Positions 60,101-64,000 of a stretch of DNA of 64,000 nt are shown piece after piece. Source of the stretch: Nitzschia sp. DOCU1 (taxonomy: Eukaryota; Bacillariophyta; Bacillariophyceae; Bacillariales; Bacillariaceae); assembly GCA_951394045.1 (NCBI GenBank), contig OX595990.1, positions 1,550,001-1,614,000 on the forward strand, in the 5' to 3' direction. The notes beneath the pieces were generated by a model. That model did not search any database. It saw nothing but the letters and a program-made list of their open reading frames with translations, and was not told where the DNA came from. A program made the position numbers and the translations under genes. The stretch's first letter is position 1. Every line of letters starts with the position of its first letter.

Positions 60101-60808
60101 GGTACACTCTCGCGAAAAAGCAGCGTGGAGGAAGAATCTCCCAGCAAGAATAAGGCCAAACGAAAGCCCAGCAAGACCAGCAGTAAGAATGAGGCAAATG
60201 ACTCTCCGAAGGGATCGAACAAGGAAGGCCGTCGGCGAAGCGGCTCGCTGGGAGACGCCAACCTCCTTTCTCCCGTGTCCAAAACTCGGTCAATAAAGCG
60301 TTCGCACAGCGATCCAAAGAACCCCTCGTCTTCGAGTCCCGCTGGCTCCAAGATTAAGTACATTCCCAAGGGCGGCAGTGGTGATAGCCAATCCAGTGGC
60401 GAGCCTACGACTGAGAGGAGCCCAGCTAAGGACAACGGTGAAGCCGGTGACGGTGACAAGCTTCGACGAAAAAAGTCATACCTAAACAAGAGAACTATGA
60501 ACAAAGACAATTCACTCAGTGCGAAATCATCGGTGAAAAGCAGTCTGGACAAATTCCTTGCAAAGCTGGATATCAAAGATGAAGAGGCAGATCGCCGAGC
60601 CGACGACGATCACCGCTCTGTCAGTTCTGAGGGCGGCTTGAAGAATCGAAGGAAGGCGCTGCGATCAAGACGGTCAGATAGCGACGATCGAAGTGTGTCT
60701 TCCGCTCCGGGTACAAGTCGTCGTAAAACAAGGCGTCATTCCGAGAAACTCCAAGGTGCAAAGAAATCGGCGACATGGTGGAACCTCAAGGGCAAAGAGG
60801 CTCAGTAG
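57164..60808 (+). CDS. Large RS-rich, mostly disordered basic protein
   Basis: A single-exon frame of 1,214 residues starting MPGKERRGVSRSSSSRQGRN. Residues about 30-250 are dense in Arg-Ser, Ser-Arg and Arg-Asp-Arg units (SERSRSRSRSRSRSREP and similar), as in SR-type splicing and nuclear-speckle proteins. The rest is Ser/Lys/Arg-rich with many SP/TP and RRxS sites, likely phosphorylated and disordered, with no RRM, zinc finger or enzymatic domain that I can see. It ends ATWWNLKGKEAQ. The likely place is the nucleus, in RNA processing or chromatin, by composition only. The reverse strand carries long open frames (59434-60576; 58405-59115) that are shadows of this composition. Confidence 0.75.
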   Translation: MPGKERRGVSRSSSSRQGRNSDRDDDSYYSERSRSRSRSRSRSREPNDRVSTSSKPRRSQLTKSNSSSKFKGRKDDRRSSEGGSSSGRHQSHEKSRSKDRSASRDKSSTRERSRSREKDKQRERSRSRESRRRDRSTSSERSRRLDRSRSRSQSKNPRDRSTSKERSEKRTRSRSRDRSKSCGDRSISRSRDHSRERSKSRERSSDSQDKSRDRSHSRERSSRERSKSRERSDSPGETEDPETGVRRRRKSSVERQKRTSYVKGASAQRKDKKVSEGRKSSVLGSLNAFLEEGKAAAPATPKDDRSVISSLSKIQRRKRTSMPTGSGSVYGGQSRGDFRQRLQRSRSFSTSASNGDAETVSVSGDHHERRKERTSTVRSRTPSARTRHSVLNQERLEKRSVTDSITTSSSLPSDHPPVLGESSSRLQRKLSLTTSNGAEIPPGFPIAAVNQKSTISDMESVGYSSGPTILESTAKIRERQLKRAELSQLGESSRSLTLNDLRGLRRKKSLRAMAPDAPPPRSISVENDEKSRDSSERPTHSSLPALGHTPAPPKGSGKQVDLSLSARLDQIGAKSPSTRSRRKGSSQSVASAPAMSDKHTAKSPNVRKRVKNTSNKSEITEREKKKPETLPTTTSTDDETDNLATFLGMPKSDDEDDHEAEGSVHSGCLNDMNSSAASLDPTILKTSKEPLKRINSIVELYHDNAEQKNDKEGVEGETELKDDSTQATQESSVDQSKRCRTPTMLSPSVVMFDSSQIQAAMFGGGRPIGPGSLSPHSSSLSGGSDSLRSPGVLKRRVGQAKAESPSLNKRVSWIELPLTNPGSLLVKSTDTDGTNERETAASADVVTSVDDLDEDKLADAMKTVNGLQNGKNGATSKKNPSLDAALENDKGKKKRHSADERTVGTIATATSEATMKTNNKSESPALVAKRKALKSSAKSPESAEIERPTMQRTTSSGSSRSSGSSIRPRGKDSPSDGSAGTLSRKSSVEEESPSKNKAKRKPSKTSSKNEANDSPKGSNKEGRRRSGSLGDANLLSPVSKTRSIKRSHSDPKNPSSSSPAGSKIKYIPKGGSGDSQSSGEPTTERSPAKDNGEAGDGDKLRRKKSYLNKRTMNKDNSLSAKSSVKSSLDKFLAKLDIKDEEADRRADDDHRSVSSEGGLKNRRKALRSRRSDSDDRSVSSAPGTSRRKTRRHSEKLQGAKKSATWWNLKGKEAQ

Positions 60809-60983
60809 GGTGCAATGAAGGCAGGTGTGCCCCTGTGTCTTTGTTATTACTTTATAGTTTAGTTCTATCCTGCTTGTACATTTATTGGTGCAATGGCTGT
60901 GCCGCCACTAGCAACAGGGCATTGTACAATGCATCGCATAGGGATTACTCAAAGCTGGATTTCCATTTCGGTAACCACAAGAT

Positions 60984-61349
60984 TTAGTCTGTTCTTTGTT
61001 TTGAATCTCCTCGCTTGGGGCCTCTTCTATCATCGGGGTCGTCATCGTCTTCCATCATAGCCGAGTAACAGTATCCTCCAACAATCATATTGGTGACAAT
61101 TATTGCTGCACCTCCTGCCCAGTTCTCAGGGTTCTTTTTCTCCGAGAAGAACCACATTGCAACGTAAAACGCCAAAATCGGGCATGTGAACATTAAAGCT
61201 GTCGCAATTCCGAGCTTTTTACCAGTTTCCCGATTTTGGGGATGTAATAGTCTGCGTTTCGCACAAGAAGCGACGAGAGTGAGCACGGGACGAAAACATT
61301 GAAACATGTTTTCCCAGGTTGTCGGCCTCACTTACACTGAAAGGCTCAT
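60984..61349 (-). CDS. VMA21: VMA21-like V-ATPase assembly factor, 14-nt first exon
   Basis: A predicted 93-residue membrane protein of the endoplasmic reticulum that would help assemble the V0 sector of the vacuolar H+-ATPase. Exon 1 is only 14 nt (61349-61336, ATGAGCCTTTCAGT), the intron 61335-61252 (84 bp, GTAAGT...CGCAG), exon 2 61251-60984. The spliced start reads MSLSVLLHPQNRETGKKLG. Two transmembrane helices follow: IATALMFTCPILAFYVAMWFF and AAIIVTNMIVGGYCYSAMM, with a short loop, the VMA21 layout (family length about 77-101). The C-terminus is acidic then basic (EDDDDPDDRRGPKRGDSK). An unspliced open frame starting at 61331 is longer but lacks the family's compact start. Confidence 0.72.
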
Positions 61350-61766
61350 TGCAAAATCTTCTTCTAAGACTTCGAGTTGAAGAAAAGAATCAATGGGCTA
61401 CGACGGAAATAGCTATCTCCCGCGTTGTTTACTTGTGACAAAGACAAAGACAACCAAACAAATGGTCACGAAAATGCTTTCCCTTCATTTTCAGCATTGG
61501 CTCTCATCTTCATTTTCATGTCGCATGAATGAAACGTTTAGTCTACTTAGTCAAGCGCGACGAAGGAAAGCAATCGCATGAGTCATTCCCCCAAAGTTGC
61601 TCATAAAGAAACCCCAACTAAAAATCGGTGCGTAACTTCATTCAACCGACGAGACGCGCCGATGATATGAGCGATCTGTGGCTCGGAAGAGAAGTCACGA
61701 CGCAAGAAGTAAGCTGACAGCGATTTCTTCATCACCTCTTCACCCAAGTCGAAGTATTCAGAGGCC
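61350..61766. other. Divergent promoter region between VMA21-like and HEAT/SAPS-like genes
   Basis: No gene supported; it contains a short AT/CAT-rich open frame (61393-61581) without features. Confidence 0.45.
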
Positions 61767-63981
61767 ATGTCAGGTTTACAGGAGGAAGTGGACCGCTTTC
61801 TAAGCTCTAAAGATGCGGAATATGGATTTGAAACGCTGAGGGGGCAGCAAGTTGTAAGTTCGTCGCAACAAGTGAAATATCTTTCTATTACGCTCTGTCT
61901 GACCCAGCAGCAAACGAAATATCGACATTTATTTGACAGCTATCAAAGATTCCCGGTGACGACGACGAATCTTATAAGTATTTTGCCGTTCATGTGTTGC
62001 CTTCAAATGATAGCACCACTGATGTGTCGGCCGCTACTTTGGCGGAGAGGGCAGCGCGATCGTACAGGGCCATGAAGATTCTAAAACAAGATCTTTCCAA
62101 AGAACTTGGTCCAGCAGTTCTGATCAGGGGTCCTACTCAGGCTGGATTGCTGATGAAGGATCTTTTGCATGGGTTGTCGACGGTTGCCGGCGACGAATCG
62201 AGGAGGTACACCACTTTCCACATTAGGGAGATATTGGATGCGCTGGTGGAAGCCTTTCCAGAGAAGGCCATGGCCGCATCGGCTGCCGGGGGGAAACAGG
62301 GGGTTCAGGACCACTTGGGACCTTTGTTGGCATCAGATCAAACCTTGTCCGTTTTGACACATTTGGTGTGCATCGGGGCAACCGGTCGAAAGGGTATTGC
62401 CAGCTCAGAAAAGTCGGCCCAGCATACAGCCATGTATCACCACATGCACAATGATGGACGAAATAAGATCAGTATGGGGCAAAGGCGTAAATTTGTCAAG
62501 GCAATGTCGGACTTTGCACTCATAGATCACCTGGCTGATGGATTATCTTCCAAGGCTGCTGGCGAAGAGCTGTGTGAGACCATATTGACAATCTTGGAGG
62601 TCATTGGGTATCCACCCGAAGTTCCACTCGTCGCAGGAATGCAGCCCGACAAAGATAAGAAAGTAGAGATGGTTGGGGAAGATATTCTTTTGGCTCCGTT
62701 GGCACGGCCAGACTTTTGGAACAAGTTGTTTCAGACCATTCAGCGAGGCGACTGCACGTACGAACAGAGAGAGGCAATTGCTCGGGCGTGCCACCATATC
62801 TTTGCACTCGCAACTGGAAATTCGTCTCGAATTTGTAAATCGCATGCACCAGCAACCGATGCAACCGAGCAAACTTCGGAACAGATTGTTGAAGAGAAGG
62901 AGGAGAAAGTTATCAATCGACTTGTAGAGTGGGGACTCACCGACAAGATCCACGAAGCCCTCCGAGCTCAATTGCCACTCTTGATTCAAATCTTGGACTT
63001 GCCCACGCAGAACATTTTGACGCATCGGGCAACACACCCCATAAAGCCGGGCGATTCCGAGGAATTGTCTCCCGAGGAGACCTCCACGTCGATTCGGCAC
63101 CCGGGAAGGTACCGAACACAGCCTCTGGGCTCGTGGCGAATTCAGCTTCTCTCATTGCTCAAAGAAATTCTCACCTACCGAGGAAAGTCCAAGGGTGCGA
63201 ATGCCGCTGATGATGGTCCACACCCTTGCGTTCTCGCTATGGACGTTCTCATGGAATTACCGGTCCCGCCAGAAATAGTGAAATCGAAGGCCAAGGACCG
63301 TGATGCGGTAGAACAACAGTCCCTGGAACCCGGGGGTACAGTTTACAATCCTTGGCCGGCACTTTGTTCGTTCGTCTGGGCATATGAGAACAACGATTTT
63401 TACCACATAATTTTCTTTCAAATGCTCCAGTCGGTTGTCCTGGAACATCACGAAGCGAGCCTCCGATTAATTCTTCAAAAATCCAAATTCTTGTCGCGTG
63501 CGGTTGGTTCCATGAAACATGAACCACTTCGAGGAGTGTTGATGAATTGCCTAAATCTCATGCGTCTAAGAAGCAAGTTGCTGCCTCCAAGTGCCTTTCT
63601 CCACCAATATTTGGGATCGCATGACGGTTGGAAAGCAAATGTGGACCAACTCACAGAGTAAGTGCAATTTTGTTTATCGACCGCTGTTGCTGCTGTGGAT
63701 CATCTAAATCTCGTCTCGTCTTGTCTCGCTCGTTCTCTTTCGACAGCTTGACGGTAAACCAGCAAATGCCCATCAAGGGAGAAAAGTTGGTAGACTTGAA
63801 TCTTGGAAGTCCATTTGCCACCAAGTTGGGACTAGTGGATATTGACGAGTGGGATGCCACGACTGCCACCACAGCGTCTGAATCTTCCGTTGACGAAACC
63901 TCGGACGCCCCGAAAGATGGAGACGAGGCGGGGGGCAGCAACAAGAAGAAGAGCAAGAACAAGAAGAAAAAGAAGAGATAG
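61767..63981 (+). CDS. HEAT-like protein, possibly SAPS (phosphatase-associated) family
   Basis: A 679-residue protein from three exons: 61767-61853, 61940-63657 and 63747-63981, with introns GTAAGT...GACAG (86 bp) and GTAAGT...GACAG (89 bp). It starts MSGLQEEVDRFLSSKDAEYG. The body is predominantly helical (AGEELCETILTILEVIGYP, VEWGLTDKIHEALRAQ and RIQLLSLLKEILTYR), as in HEAT/ARM-type scaffolds, and near the end DGWKANVDQLTE is followed by NQQMPIKGEKLVDLNLGS. This arrangement is reminiscent of SAPS-domain proteins that bind PP6/SIT4 phosphatases, but similarity is weak. It ends in a Lys/Asn-rich tail (KKKSKNKKKKKR), likely nuclear or nucleic-acid contacting. The gene appears complete; its stop is 19 bp before the window end. 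Confidence 0.7.
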
Positions 63982-64000
63982 TACTGCTAGCAGCAACGTT

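Noticed and set aside
59434..60576. 380-codon open frame on the minus strand, Leu/Ser/Phe-rich
   Set aside because: Shadow of the RS/Lys-rich protein; composition is what the reverse complement of such codons gives.

Overview
The window is nuclear DNA of a photosynthetic stramenopile, most likely a diatom. The host genes are compact, with GT-AG introns of about 75-100 bp (two are longer). They include an HSF-type and a bZIP-type regulator, a family I associate with diatoms (52884-53579), and housekeeping genes. The organism call is an inference; no marker gene fixes the species.

Layout. (1) 1-22.8 kb is a nest of mobile elements. A tyrosine-recombinase (YR) gene starting at 1397 is split by an 8.1-kb non-LTR retrotransposon on the minus strand (4137-17863, 17-bp target duplication). 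That LINE is itself split by a 5,666-bp Ty3/gypsy-type LTR element (6586-12251, 4-bp target duplication AGGA). The end of the YR gene, a zinc finger, reappears in frame at 17881-18110. A complete 4,493-bp Tc1/mariner-type DNA transposon with inverted repeats and TA duplication follows at 18293-22785. (2) 23.4-30.7 kb holds host genes: bZIP (-), phytanoyl-CoA-dioxygenase-like (-), an ARM-like protein with a CaaX end (+), and a biotin-synthesis type aminotransferase, bioF (-). (3) 31-41 kb holds a second YR gene, split by a second copy of the same LTR element (32667-38232). This was followed by a 1,618-bp tandem duplication covering the end of pol, the 3' LTR and the recombinase tail. (4) 42.5-46.7 kb has a heat-shock-factor gene and a decayed SASA-type esterase gene. 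(5) 46.8-49.9 kb is a 5'-truncated, broken LINE of another lineage. (6) 49.9-64 kb is a host gene block: lipase-like, SEM1/DSS1, two unknowns, a four-helix membrane protein with a frame break, a 1,214-aa RS-rich protein, a VMA21-like V-ATPase assembly factor with a 14-nt first exon, and a 679-aa HEAT/SAPS-like protein.

The most notable points are: the triple nest whose layers can be removed on paper to leave open frames; two YR genes carrying the same type of zinc finger at opposite ends; two near-identical LTR elements with complementary defects (one has YLND at the RT active site, the other lacks the 3' part of its 5' LTR and the presumed primer site); gag and pol separated by one in-frame UGA in both copies; a transposase frame with one in-frame stop; and a host gene whose start codon exists only after splicing. 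All calls are by eye from the sequence. No database search was possible.
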